Below are positions 21,594-36,500 of a stretch of DNA of 64,000 bases, one piece after another. The stretch is from Acanthaster planci (lineage: Eukaryota; Echinodermata; Asteroidea; Valvatida; Acanthasteridae): positions 1,473,902 through 1,537,901 of the forward strand of contig NW_019091412.1 of assembly GCF_001949145.1 (NCBI RefSeq), given 5' to 3'. Numbering within the stretch: position 1 is the stretch's first letter; every line of letters starts with the position of its first letter. Position numbers and translations under genes: made by a program. The notes below the pieces were generated by a model. That model did no database searches, had not been told where the DNA came from, and saw nothing but the letters and a program-made list of their open reading frames with translations.

Positions 21594-24500
21594 ATGTCTG
21601 GCACCCTGACTGGGCGAGGCAATACTCTACATGGCAGCATCTTACGAAGCCAGTCTTTTTCGGGATTTCGAAGCGAAGCAGGAGCGGGAATCTTTGTAAG
21701 TACTGCAAGTTTCGTCTTTGATTGAAAAAATATCCTTTCTTCAAGTGCAATTTAGTACTTGGTAGATATCTGTAACAGAACATTTGCATACAATTGAAAT
21801 GTTATAAAACAGATAACTTTTAAGCCAATTACAGGAGAAATGAGTAAAAGTCATTTCATGGAAGTGTTTTGATGAAATCACCACTGATAACATGTATCAT
21901 GTGAGTCTTTAAAAAGCGTGTTTTAAACTTCCTGACACGGGATCAATGTGAAGGTGTCTCTGTAAATAAATGAGCTTTTCCTGTGTTTTACAAAGCAAAA
22001 CTGAAAGAGGTTAACTTTCATTCAGCTCATTAAGTAACTCTTTCAGTGGATGAAAGAAATGCCTGAATGATTTGGCCACTAGCCAAAGACTTTAGTGCAA
22101 AATACAATTTATTCACACCAAACAAAATGCCAAGTAAGCTGATGTGATTATGTGCTTTATTTTCGACAACTCAGTGCCTGTTTTTTGTTTTGAGAGATGA
22201 AACAGCTGTACGTAGGCCAAAGAGAGACCTGTAACATGCAGCACACAGCAGGGTGGTAATGCCATGTCTAGTTTCTGTTTCTCCAAAGGATGTTAAAGGA
22301 ACAAAACATTGCCTCTGAGTCTAGATCCATGGTGCTGGAAAACAATATCTGGACTTGAAAATCTGTAAGAAGTCAAATTTCCAATTTCATCTGTGGTTAG
22401 ACTTCAAGCAATAGAGTCGTTTAATCTACTGGTATATTTAACATTGATGTGAATGTTACTACTAAGTCATGTTTGTCTCCAAGTTACATTGTAAATTTTA
22501 CTACTTGAAACTAAAAGGGAAGTTACATGTAGCTCACATCCGCACTTATGGAGGTCCTCTATGTGCAACGAAACTCAACTTGTTGCAAACTTCTAATAGA
22601 AAAACAAGTTTCAAGGTCCATGGACAGATGGTATTATTCCATTGTACGATTTTCGCTTGGTTTTGTTAATGTGCAGTACGACACTTATCAATTCTTTGTC
22701 TGTTTCTATTCATCATCAATGACACATAATTAAATTCTATCACTAAGTTTCATTTTCACTTGTCATATGAGTACGGAGAACTGTGTAATGTACGTATATG
22801 TGCTGAAATTACCTGCACGTTGTTTATTGTTCCGGTTCTTGATTTTTTTCCCTGAAATACCTACATGTACATGTACCTCAGTAGTAAAAGGAATGAAAGA
22901 TTCAATTTCTAATTAGTTTATGAACACCTGTCATTATATGATGGTGGGGAAAACAAGAATCAATCAACCAAAGATAGGGGGGTAAGACTCCTAGATATTG
23001 ATCTCCTGATATCCCAAAACTTTGCAAGGTCATCAGAATGGTCAAGGTGTCCCCTTTTTTTCACTTACCGGCAGCTTTTTTTTCACTTACTGGTATCAAC
23101 ATGTACATGCACTAGGGTCATTCCAGAAATTAGTGGTCCATTTTTAGGGGACCCCTAATTTCTGGAATTATTTTCAATACTGTCTGTATAGGCTACTAAA
23201 GATGCCGTACATGTACTGTTCAGAGGTGCCCTACTATACCCTTCCCTAAACACGCAGCAGGGTCATTTTTTAAATTCAGGGTTCAAAACTGTGACATTTT
23301 TTGGTCCCTGTTTCAGCTGACCTGTGTAATTTGACCTGGAAATATCGCTGAAATTGGTTTGAAACTACTGGTATTTCCATTTGTTTGGCAGGTAATTTGC
23401 ATTAACTCATCACTCTTGGAAATTAGAGAATGTTTTCTGATTTTACAAAATGACATGAAAAAAACAGACCCCTGATTTATAAAATGACCCAACAGTATCT
23501 CACAGAAAATATGTCCCTGATTGCTGCTTTCATGTGGCAGTTAAGGATTCCCTTTAAAAGCGTTCTTCGTCATTCAGCTTGTGCTTCTATCCTGATTACT
23601 CTGTCTGACCTGCCTCAGCAAGAGCCAGAGATTTTGGGAAAACAAATCCCTTTTAAGCACTTAAAAAGATTTTTTTCCCAATGTAATGGAGAGACCATGC
23701 TAGCCTTGAAAGTATAATTTGATTTGTCTATGCTGCCCGTACATGTAAAGGCATCAATTCAACATCAAATTGATTTTCAAGGTAATACTCCTCTGAACTT
23801 AGCAGGGAAGATTACCCTTAAAGTTTTATTCGAGGAATTATTGAGAATGAAATTAATATACTACTGGTAGCTACCGTACATTCATTGGTAATTCAGTTGA
23901 AGAAGACAATTTCTTCAGATATGGTTATCAGTAGGATTTAAGTGTAAATTAATAAACTTCTATCAATTCTTTGTCAGTGAACCATCAGAATCATCTCTAG
24001 GACACTTAAATTGAATTTGGCTCATTTCACCTGCTTTGCTTGTAACCCCAACATGCCCTGGGATAACACTTGACACTTGGACATGACCTCCTATGGTTCA
24101 GAATCATGCAAAGATGCAGAGTAGTTATGGAGAAAGATGCAGGGTCAGAAGAAAGACATTCCTCTCAGCAGGGTCCCAGACTTCTGAGAACAAGATACAT
24201 GTACATGGACAAGGAAATTATCTTCACCCACAGATGCAGGAATTTGAAAAATGTACATGTATAAAGGTAATTCTTAAAGCATTACCTGCAAACCAAGATA
24301 AAGACACGTCTAGTACACAGGAGCAGCAGCTGATTATTTCAAACTATTAACAATTTTGGTGTGATTTTGTGTGTCTTATTTACAGTATTTTCATCTTCAT
24401 TAATTCAAGTGGCAGAAACTGGAGAAATTCTAATCTTACATACAGTACATTGCAAACAAAAGCATACGAATACCATATAGGAATATCGTGTCTTTTTTTA

Positions 24501-27500
24501 ACACTACAAGTCATACCAGGCACCTGTAACAAACAAAACCAAGGAAACTGAAGATTTGTAATGTACTTTTACATTCTCTTTGAAAGTTTGTAAAAAAGGT
24601 TTGGTCCAACCTCACTTTTACAAATACATGTATCATTAAATCCAACTGTTTGTCTGTGAATTATTTGTTTGCAAAGCTGTCTATTTGTTTTATCAAGACG
24701 TCACGTCAGGAAATAGGGAGGAAGAAGTGAGGATTCCCTCACGGAGATGTGGTTAGCTTGAGAAACATAATCCACCTGTATCCCTGTCAGTTTGTTCAAG
24801 AACACTTTGTGTCATTTTTAAAGTATTTCTGATTTGAACATTTGCCAAGGTAATTTCTGAGAACAGGACATCAAACAGACTAAGCATCATCCTGACTGAT
24901 TTGAAGCCCAAAACAACCTCGCTCACCAAATCCTCTCTCATGAAATCCCCTCTTTGTTCCCCATGTGAATAGACCAGTTGGGTATGTGCTAAGTCTACCA
25001 GTCAATAAATACCCGTACTTTGTTGAGAAGGAAGATAGTTATAAGTCCCTGAAGGCTTAAAGATAGCCTGTACAGACACACAATGGTCTTCCTTCACTTT
25101 TCTGATTTCCAGGGGCTTTCCCAGATGGACTTACAGATTGGGAAAGTCTATTTTCCTTGCCTCAAACTGGGCTTGTTACCTGGTATACTGTGTATATTTA
25201 GCTCTGGCTCACAGTTGGGGCTGAAGATTTACACAAGAAGGCCACAGAATTCTTGAATGCAGCTCAAACTTTAAGACTGCTTGGAAATGAGGAAATGGTT
25301 TTAGGTAACACATCAAGAATCACTTTGGACTGATGTCAACCCACCCCTTGTCCGTGGAAATTATCACCTCTGGACTCGGGAGGTTTTTTAGGGGTTTTGT
25401 ACTGAGCCAGAAGCATATTTTCACTTTATTCGGTAGCTGTTTCTAAGTTTGGTGTATTGATTTGATTCCACATTCTTGTAACAGGCGCTTTACGCATTAA
25501 CCTCTGTCCCTATACAGCAGGTGTATGGACACTTAATTAATTAGTTGTAATGAGCTGCCCGACCTCACCAGCCAGATCAATAACTAGTGGAGATGACCAT
25601 TAATGATGACAATCAAGATAATGTTGCATAGGGGTACACATACCGGTACATAAGTAATGAATGAGTGTCACTCCGGTAGTTGTGGTTAATGTGGGTTCAT
25701 TTTAAAGGGGTTTACTTGAGTCTTGCGTTGCATTTAGCAATATCTTTCCTTTTCAAGAAATTTCTGCAAAGTCTTGAAAATAAAATCAACATTTTGTTCC
25801 TTTGATTTTGTATATTGTGTGTTCACTCACTGTTGAAAAGTTCCACAAGGGAACAAGATGGAAGACATCGAGATGTTTGTCAAGTCAGTGGATTTGCCAT
25901 TCAGGACTACACACACTGTACATGTGCGTGTACATGTACTTAGTGGATATTAGACAAAATGAAATTTTCATACCTGTGCATCAACCAGCCAAACAGTTTA
26001 TTAATTCATTCTTGTAGTCATGCATGTACATGTAGAAAGTCTTGAAATGGTTTGACATACAATTTGGGCACATCAGTTTTTTTGCCAAACTTGGTTAAGC
26101 ATAGTTTTTCATGTAATTGTATCACATCTCCTTGATATGTGACTGGTTCAGAGATTACAAGACAAGCTACACTCTCACCAAACCTTCCCTTAAAGGTGAC
26201 GATCCATTGAACTACCACAATGGTTTGATTCAGATGGTGATGATGGCAGCTGTGAGCATCTCCCTTTAATCCTCACTGGAGGTAAAATGTAATTGCATGC
26301 CAAGTCGTCAGTGAATGGCCAAACAAAACCCGACCAGGAGAGGGAGGTCTATTGTTGTCGCTAACAATAAGCCAGCAGCATAGTGTTGCTAATGCCATAG
26401 CGTCCTTATACACCAATGGTAGATTTTCACTGACGATTGCAATATGCAGTATTCTAGGTGCGAACACGCATCACAGGTGCTTCGTGTATTGCAAGGTCTT
26501 CAAGGATTATGTAGTTTTTATTATCAGGAGGAAGAACAATTCCAGAAGCAATAGATGGAGGAAGCAAGGCAAGGTTTGGGAGTTGTGGAAGAGGTTGATT
26601 TACTCTTGGAAGTGAAAGTACATGTACGTGCAAGCTGTTGATTGGAATTGGAGCTCTACACATGTGCTTTATTTAGGCCTGAATTTTGCACAGTGTTGAT
26701 ATCATCCACCTGTTATTATTAGATATACTTTGTTCTGTAATTGGAGAGGAAGGAGAAGGTAACAGAAGACAGCTGTCAGTGGAATTCAGGCATCATTGGA
26801 TGAATACTGTGGATCGGACAGGATTGATTTCTGTGAGCATTATATAAAGTGCTGATCCAGTGGATATTGCATAATGCCAGAGAGATGCAACTACTTTGAA
26901 GATCAATATAGGGTATTTATTGGTACAAACAAGTTTGATGTACATGTAAAAACCACTGAAGTCACTTGGGAAGTACTCATCAGTGATGTAAAGTGAACCA
27001 ACTTGAAATTGAGCATCAAGGATTAATAGTCTGGAATAACAGCCACTTTTGTGAGCATAAATTGTCTTCATCCAGTTTGGGATTTCCTTGGACCTGGCAG
27101 GAAAGCAATTTTTTAGCTATAGCAACTGGATCTTAGTGCTTGAAGAAGTACAGGAAAGGACTGTTCATTGTACACTGAGGACAGTTTTCTTGCAATTACT
27201 CAAGGAACTTGTTTAGCTGAAGTTGGAAGTTCAAACTGGTGTTTGCATTGTGCTGTTAACCTAGCAAGAGAAGCAAACATGATGGGTAAACAAATCAATT
27301 GAGTGCATAGCTTCACAAGTGTGAGTTGGCAGTCCACTGAAAAAATGGACATACAAATTGGAAACAAAGTAGTGCCAAGATGAATCATGAATTGTTGGGA
27401 CTTACTGTACTGCAAAGAATCATTTACATTTAGTTCCAGTTACTATGATGATTTAAGATTTGGAAGAAAAATTATTACACTCACAGTAGTAGAGGAACTT

Positions 27501-30500
27501 ACACAATGAAGTTCGTATGAAGATTTTGAAATCTGATGAAGTGCATGTAGACTTTCAGTTGTCAAAAATGAGTCAGCGGCCACACCCTCATTCTTCAGGA
27601 AGCTCGGAGCAAAGTAAATCCCTGCAGCAAAATGCAGACAGGGCTAACATTCCACAGAGTGAACCAAGGATGGTGACATTATTGAGAGTCTCCCCACGAG
27701 ATGCGTCAGTGTCCAGCCGACGGCAACAACAACGGACAAAAACCGCCTTGCAAGAGAAGAAGTCACAGTACTTAGAATACGCATCTCAGGTTGAGGAACG
27801 CCGCCGACAGTCACTCCAAGCTGGCCGGAAGGTTGGAGGACAGAAAAGTAGGAGCAGGGATAACATCTCAAGGACTAGAAATGGTGGACTGAAGGAGCAA
27901 GTGCAGAATCCTCAGTTAGCAAATCGCCCATTGTCAGAGGTGCAGAAGCCAAGACAACCTCCTGTGAAACCACAGCGCCATTTTTCACAAAGCCCTCCAA
28001 GACAGATCAGGAAAGACCCTGCCAGACTACCCAATGGACAGTACCACGGGCCTCAGCACCATCGATCTGAGAATCATAATCACGCCAGGAGTAACCAACA
28101 CGCACCCCACCAGACACCCAAGCCTCGGGATGCTGTTGCTCCAAAACGCAAGCCAAGAAGTCTGTATCCTCTTCCTCCTGCAACAAACCAACTTCAAGTG
28201 TTCCCAGATCCTCCTAGGATATCGAAATCTCCCCACAGACCTCCACCTCAACAACCAACCAAAGGGGAACGAGAGCCATTAACACATGTCCAAGTTCAGG
28301 CCGAGATACATGCCACTCCTCCATCAACTAAAGCTGCCTCTCCAGTTAATTTACTACCTGTGAATTCCCCAGCAGGGGATGATCCAATTCTGTCCTGGAT
28401 TGATAAAATTGATGCACAAGATAGTGTTTCAAATTCATTCCCTCCAACTGGTCGCTCACAAAGTGCTGACCCACGGAGTAGAGGCTCTGCAAGTAAAACT
28501 GAACTCCGTAACGATCTCAAAAAATTTGATGAAATGAACATGGTAGCAAAGAGACGAGTGAATTCTCCTGATGAAATTCTCGACAAATCACAACGTGATT
28601 TGAAATCACCACCCCGAGGCAGACCAGCAGGTCATGAAAGGCAGTCAAGATTGGACAATTTTGCAACAAATCATCACATTACTAAGGCATCATCTCAGAC
28701 CTCCCTTCCTCAACAACATCTTAGAGCCAGTAGAATCCCTGTGAAGAAAGGATCAGTGGATAATCTCAGAAGTGAAACGCCAAGACAAGATAAGCATTTC
28801 TCTAATCCTGAACCCCCACCACGGCAGAGGAAAAACCAACGCCATAGCCCTGAGATTCAAAGCACTAAATCAAAGAGTCTGTCCACGGGTTCAAAGGAAC
28901 CCCAATTAAACACGTCCTCCCAACATCTAAATCATCAAAGTAATAGTAACGAGCCTCAACCTCCTCCAAGACTTCATAGAGGCCCGCAAGATGACCCTGA
29001 GCAAGACAGGAAAAAACAAAGGCAACACAAGTCAAGCTCTTCTGGAAGAAATAATAGAAAGCTTTTGCCTAGTGCCACTACTTCTCTTGCTAAGCAAGAA
29101 AGACACTTACAAAATTTACCTGTGAAGGAAACCCCAGAAGTGTCAAAATCACCCAGAGAAAAGAGTGACCACTGTTTACCTCTTGATTTACCGGTAACTC
29201 CTAGGCGCCCATCAAGCACTTCACCTCGGCATCAAGAGCTTCGACGGAGGCTGAGTGAAATCCTGATGGAACGTAAGAATAGAGAAAATGGAACACCAGA
29301 TGCAATGAAAAAGAAGACGTCAGTGGAGAAAGAAGTCCCATCAGGTGAGAGTGAAGTGAATCTCCATCGAGAAAGTGATGTCATCGAAAGCCTGCTTAAT
29401 TCTACCTTGGAGCAGGATTTCAAAGGAGAGCTGGAACAGAATTTGGCCAAACGCAAGAGCAGACTGGATGGGAGCTTGGAAAGCACTGACCAGGAAGTTT
29501 CCTTCACCATGAAAGAAGCATGTACTGTTGAGAAAGTAAGCAAGCCATCTGCTGCTAGAGAAGGTACAAATGGAGTCAAGGAGCATATTTATGATTCTGG
29601 TTTAGGAGCAAGTTATGAATCCCAATGCAATGCTGCACCAGACAGAAGCAGTGAGGAAGACTCAGTGTTAAAATCAAACAGAGATCAGAAGTCTCCCAAG
29701 GAAGTTGAATTTGTCATCACTGAATGGTCGGATGAAACTGAGATTGTGCAGCCTACTGCTGTAGACTCCACAGAATCGTTGCCGGCTGTGGGTGACACTC
29801 CTGACACCTCAAGTCGATTATCACCAAGCCCACCCCCGCCTGATGATTCACCACGGGATGAATCAAGGAGGAAAGTACGCTTGAGAAGATGGAGCATAAC
29901 TGGAGAAGGAAAAGAACGTCCTCATGTTTCACAAAGGCCAGTATCATATGGTGGGGAGGATAAACCAGAGACTTCATCAACGAGCATTTTGTCATCAATG
30001 AAAGTTGGGATCTCTGTGCCTGATCTCCCAGGAAGCACCTCGGATGATTCAGCAGACAGGGATTCATCGCTAGATGATAGCAATGGTCTTCTGAATGTGA
30101 AAGAAATCGAAGAGGAAATGGAGAAGTCTTCTAGTGCCAACACCAGTTCCGTCCAGTCAACGCCTTGTCCATCCACTCCATCCCAGGACAGCAACACACC
30201 TCATGCTTCATCTCCAAAACAGGACTTTGAAGAAGATTCACTTGATTCCGTCCCTTCACCAGCCCGCCGGAAAACACCTCCTCATGAACGCTTGATACAG
30301 AGGACCCCATCTCACCACCTGGAACGCAGCCACCAATCCCTGCGACAGTTACCCATCAAAGTCCTCCCAACATCCCCTCGAGGTGATGGCCAGCCCACAT
30401 TTTCAGAAGATCATGACATGAGTGTACTCGTGCCATCTCCACCAACAGCCCCGGCCCAGCCCTCCCCATCTCCGACTGACTCCAATCCCAAAAAATCCCG

Positions 30501-33500
30501 CTACCTTAAACTGACCGGAATGCAGCTTCTTCCTCAGAAGCTGCAACTCATGGGCTCCAAGGACAAATCTAAAGCAACCAACCAGGAAGACGAGCCAGAT
30601 GGAGAGAAACATGGCCTGTACAAAAAGTTTGAGTCCAGAGGGAGGGAAAGATCAAAGAATGATTTCTCAATATCTCCAGTTTCTAGGGTGAAGAGGAGGA
30701 GTGCATCAGCTGATGGGTTCTTCCCATTCCAGAGGGAGAGATCACCAAGTCCATTGGTGAGTTTAATCACATAACTTTCTGGTACAGTTGGTCTTCCTTG
30801 TGCTTTTCTGTTATTTAACAATCCTGGTGTTCCCTAGGCAAGAAGTCTGTACAGTGAAATATACTGAAGCTCAAACAATTCATATTTATACATGTACATA
30901 TTTTGAATTGTTTAACATTTTTAGCTCAAAAACATCAAAATCCAGACTGGATGTTTACATACATTTACAGGTACCCGGTATCATTTGTAACTGATGCTAC
31001 TCTAATAAACTAGATACCGGTAGGTTTGTGGTAGCACCATGGATATATCTCTTTTTTGAGTGTGTAGGGTTCTGAAAAGAACTGGTGGTACTCAGCATTT
31101 CGGACAGTATGTTCTGCCCGTTGTCAGGAGACTGCAGAGGGTCCGGTGATGAGGCAGCGTACAGTATCATTATGGTGTGTAGAGGGCAGTGAAGTGTGGA
31201 GAGAATGATGTAACTCTAACTGCCCCAGTGGATACAGGTTGTGAAAAGGATTGAGTTTCACTAAAAAATATTGGTTGTTTACAAAAATGTCTGCCACAGT
31301 TGATGTACATGTATGCAATACTGGTACATGTACTGGTAGATCTGATGTCTTGCGATTCAAGTAGGTTGTGAAAAGATTAAATTTTACTACGACTATTGAT
31401 TGCTTTCAACAAAATTACTCATGTACATGTACATGAACATAACTGTACATGTACAACACCGTAGCAGTACTTTGATCTACATGAAGTTCTGCCTACTGGT
31501 ACATGTACATTAGTTCATTGGCATTCTGCAGCTGGGGCCAATTTCACAGAGCTGCTTAAGCACAAAATTTGCTTAAGCGTGAATAAACCTTGCTTGACAA
31601 AGCAGGTTACCAGCCAAAACTCCATGTGCTGTATATTGGTTTGGAATGGTATTCACCTGTCTTTTGGTTAGCATGGCAATCACATACATGTAGATTTTGA
31701 GCTGGAAACCTTCATTTTTTTAAGCCAGGTTTCTTTGCGCTTAAGCAAATTTTGGGTTCTATGAAATTGGCCCCAGGTGTTCATTGTTGATTCCTGTTTT
31801 ATACAGAGGAGTCATGTTACAAACTGAACCCGTTTAGTGGAAAGATGTTTACATGTGACAAAATTAATTATCATTCCCTCCTACAGACACATGCATGCCA
31901 GGTACGTGTACATATGTATTATCCATTTTCATGTGGATCAAATTTAATTTTGTTCATGGAATTTGCACAAAAATTACTCTTGAAAGTGGCAATTTTAAAG
32001 TTAACTTACATGTACATGTACATGTATGTAGAGTGTATGGTATTGGTGAAACTAATAATGGTCACAATGTTCAGACCTGAGTGTCGTTTATGGAACATTT
32101 GTTTTTTAAGTTCTTTTCCTTTTTTTAAAATTCAGTCCATATTTACATGTATACAACATTTTGTGATGAATTGGACATCAAAGTATTCATTTTTTCATCT
32201 TCAGCCTCCTGTACCTCATTTCTTTGGCAACAATTTGTTATGAAATGGTTTTTTATTTTAATATCGCTTGTACATGTACAAAAAATGTAAAACATCTGCA
32301 GTGTTGCACTGATATGTAAATTAAGCCTGTGTAGATTTTTCCTGGGGGAGGGGTGGATAAAATGCACCTGATTGAAACTGAGCATTTATCCTACTGATGT
32401 GATATTTTAAGCTAGTGTACAGAAATATCACTGTAGGGTTCATGTGCATGTATGATCACATTACCCAGTGTACCGTATGTCAATTATCCACAATTAATCA
32501 AGCACCAATGTACAGTATCATTTATAAACCTTTGGTTATATTATCTTGAATGTTCATTTTAGGAGTCAGGTTATTTTTTGATGTTGAATCCTTGTAAAAC
32601 CGTTATTGACTGTTGCTGGTGTTGTAATATTGCAGTGATGTATCCAGCTTTGGGTGTCGGGAGAGGGGAACAAATTCAAAAGTGAATTGCTTTGGGCCAA
32701 TTCAACATGATGTTAGGGGAGAAAACATATCCAAAGCCTTACTCGCGGTCCTGACATCCTTGCTTTTATTTCATGGTGTTACCGGACCTTTTTAATACCG
32801 GAATTTTTTAGGGTTTTGGTGCTAATATTTGATAAATAAATAAATATACCAATTACTTTTTCAACCTATGAAGTATTCTGTGTTTAAAACAAAATGTATG
32901 GAGGCAAATTGCCCCCCCCTCTTGCCCCTGCTGGATATGCCATTGGTGGGTATTCATGTATGAACATACTGGTAGGGCACAATGCATATGCAACTTTCGG
33001 TATTGTGTGTCGGAGTAGCTACATGTTGCATGGATGATGTATGTTTATCTAGCCAGTCTATTTGAGTACAGAAAAATCAATGAGAGTGTGATTATTTAAT
33101 CAGAAACCATTTAACCTTCATCATTTGAAACCTGCTCCATCTCCTCCACCATTCATATCAAAACACTTCACCACCTGCAGTCGATACCTGGTTCCTGAAC
33201 AGCAGGAATTGTTTACAAGCTGTCACCATAGCAACACTTCCTCTTAATTGCTTTGTGGCAGCTACATGTACGTATACTTAATCGGCTCTATTGTCAAAGA
33301 CTACCATAGCTTGCATTACTAGTACGACTTTTTCATTCCAGCTTCCTCATAAGTCCTTTTGATCTTGTTTGTGTCGCGTTTGAGAGATTTATCGGCTTCG
33401 TGACTGTGGCATAGAACTTGGAATTGTGGTATCAGGTCACCGAAGCATGAAGTTGTTTACCCTGTTTTTTTACTTTCTGTTGAATGTCTAATGGCCTATA

Positions 33501-36500
33501 GGGTCAAGTTCTGTTATAAGAGGACCCCTTGTCGCTCTACCTGACTTGAATATTGCCCATGGGAGTCAAAATGGGATTGATAGTTGTTGGTCAAATTGAT
33601 GTGGGTTGTTACTAGAATGATAGGATTCTTTTTACTGCAGATAATTTATTTGGGAGGTATTATTCAAGGTTGATTGAAAAATAAACGGGCACATCAACAT
33701 GCTTGGGAAAAAATTGGTTCCCAGGGCTCCATCCCCTGTGCAAACATGGTGGGGGCAATTACAATGCCCTCATCATGGATGGAACCCCTACCCCCTCTTT
33801 GATTTCCCATGAGGTTTTATTGACCTTGTGGTGAGAAGAAGTGGCCTTGCCCCTTCACAAGGTATGGCCCTTTGTTTGCTGATCAAGCTGCCTTAACCCA
33901 ACTTGATGATAGAGGTTATGTGTACATGTGTTAGTTTATGAGACTGGCCAAACAGAAGTGAATACTCAGGTGCATATGTACTTGTACCTGTACAGATATG
34001 TGTGTAAAAGGCAATAGTGGGAGAACCAGGGGCCAGTTTCATAGAGCTGCTTAAGCACAGAATTTGCTTAAGCATGAAAAAACTTTGCTTAATAAACAAA
34101 TTTTACCAGCTCAAACTCTATGTGATTGTCATGCTGATCAAAAGACAGGTACATTGTAAATACCGGTACCATTATAAAACAACATAAATCACAAGAAGTT
34201 CTGGCTGGTAACCTGATTTATCAAGCAAGCTTTTTTCACGCTTTGTTGAAGCAAATTTTGAGCTTAAGCAGTGCTATGGATTTGTTCCCAGCTGTGAACC
34301 AATGTGTGCACTTACTCCATTCCTTCATACATGTACAGGATTTACTGGTTCTACCTGGTAAATGATGTCACACTTGGTAACTTGATTTACATGTACATGT
34401 ACCTACAGTAGGCTGATCCATTAAGCCTACATGTAGCTATCTCATTATAAGACCTATGGTATTGTACAAAGTGGGAGAGGGAGCCATACCCCCAAACAAA
34501 AAAAGTTGGGGGCCACTGGTCCCCCTGGCTGCCCTCTCCCCTTCCACTGCCAGTGGTTTGTGACTGGCCATCTCCTGGGCTGTCAACCAAGAGTAACAGA
34601 AAAAAATACTGGTAAATGACTTATTTTACTGTCTTGACTTTAAAGGAATTACCCAGTACTCACTGCTTACCCAATCAAAACCAGGGAAATGTGCCATTAA
34701 CCATTGTGTCGGGTCTCTTGGACAGTCAAGTGGACACAGAATACAAAATTGACCTGACATAGAAAGGTCACCTCAGGTCATCATGTATTGTACTGGTAGC
34801 TCAGCGCATGATATGCAGCTGTCTCTCAGAATTCATGGAATCTTGCTCGGCTGATTGTGTCATTATGCAGCTACAGTAGCGCTATACATGCACATCACAG
34901 ATACAGCTGCCTGAATAATCTAGCGCCCTCTGTTGACATACTGTACTTTTGGAGAGATGTACATGTACATCGTGGAAATGTGTCAATTCCTGGCAGCAGA
35001 TACATGTAGATGACTTGTATCCCAATTCACATTTTCAAAGATCAATACCCTAGAATGCACGCATGTAGATGTTTCAAATTAATTCCTTACATTGAATTCT
35101 GTCCTTCAAAAAGACTACCCGTGTCCTACTTGTCAGTTTATTTTTTTCTAATCCCTCTGTCGTCTCTAAATACATAATCAAATTCTGATGCTTCGATTAT
35201 TTGAGTCTTTTTATCACTTGTATTTTAATTTGTTGTTTTCAAAACACACCATGTGTGTATAATTGCTTTAAATAATGCATTGAAGTGTCTATTTTGTAAC
35301 GAAATCTGAGCCTTTCTCCTTATCAGCAGGGTACATGTTTAGGTGACCTCATCAAAAGTCTGATAGCTGGAGGATATTTTGTTTTCAAAACCAACTTTAC
35401 ACCAGCTTGTCAGATGCCATTACTGTAGGTGCAATGTGACTCACTTTCCAAAAATATACCGAGTGCTACTGGCTGTTTGTGTTGTCACTGAAATTTATAG
35501 AATAGAAATGCCCACGAATTGTAAGACACCAATAGGCAGACGTACAGGTACATATGTACTTTAACATTCAACCCAAAACATATAGGTAAAGCTATAGGCA
35601 GAGAGACACCTAGGCATATTTTGGACACAGGACCTTTGGCTATAAATAGATAACTTCTTTTGTCTTACAAACTGATCATAATTTTTCAAACAATCACTGG
35701 TAATTTAGAAACTCTTTTTAATTCAAGGCAAACAGTCTGTATTCATGTGATGGCTGGATCCTTTCTGATGAGGCTTGCACGTCCTCTGGATGAAAAGGAT
35801 TCCTGGATGATCAGGATTATTAGGGTATGGTTACACTTCTGGAAGAGACACTGGTGAAAATAGATTCACATGCACCCCACCATGGTTAGTACATGTACAG
35901 GCTTCTGCAAGAAATTGAACAATTCCAGTGTCTTTCAGTTTGCTGTGACCTAGTTTCATGACCTCTAAAACTGCCCAATATTATTTTAGGTGATACATTG
36001 TTTGTATTTTTGGACTGTTATTCCTGTTTTGGGGCTTTTGTTCCCCCTACGTTTGCCACATCATATTGTTTGATGATTTGTCATGAGTTTACTTTAAGGA
36101 AGTTCATTGCTTATTTAGACCCGCAGCGATGATTACCTTTCATTTCAGAAATTGACTTTACACCATCCCTGTTTCCTCTTCCCACGGAGCGAGCCTCGTA
36201 TTGTCCAGTGCCAGTACTGTTAACTTCCTGGATGGTTGAAAAGACTGTTTGGTGTTCCTAATGTGACTTGTACCGGTACATGTACTGCAAAATTTTGTTG
36301 TTTATGGTTGTCTTATTTTTCCCGTCATGGAATTATGTTTTAGGTTGGCTTTAAGGATTTTTATATACACTGAAGCAAAGATGTTTTCTTCATTTTGTTT
36401 AGTCTTTTTTGGGGGACGGAAATCCATCAAACTTGCCTGTATTCTCCTGTGATTGTGGAGTAGGCTGGGTAGGGGAAGATGCTGTATCATACTTTCTTTG

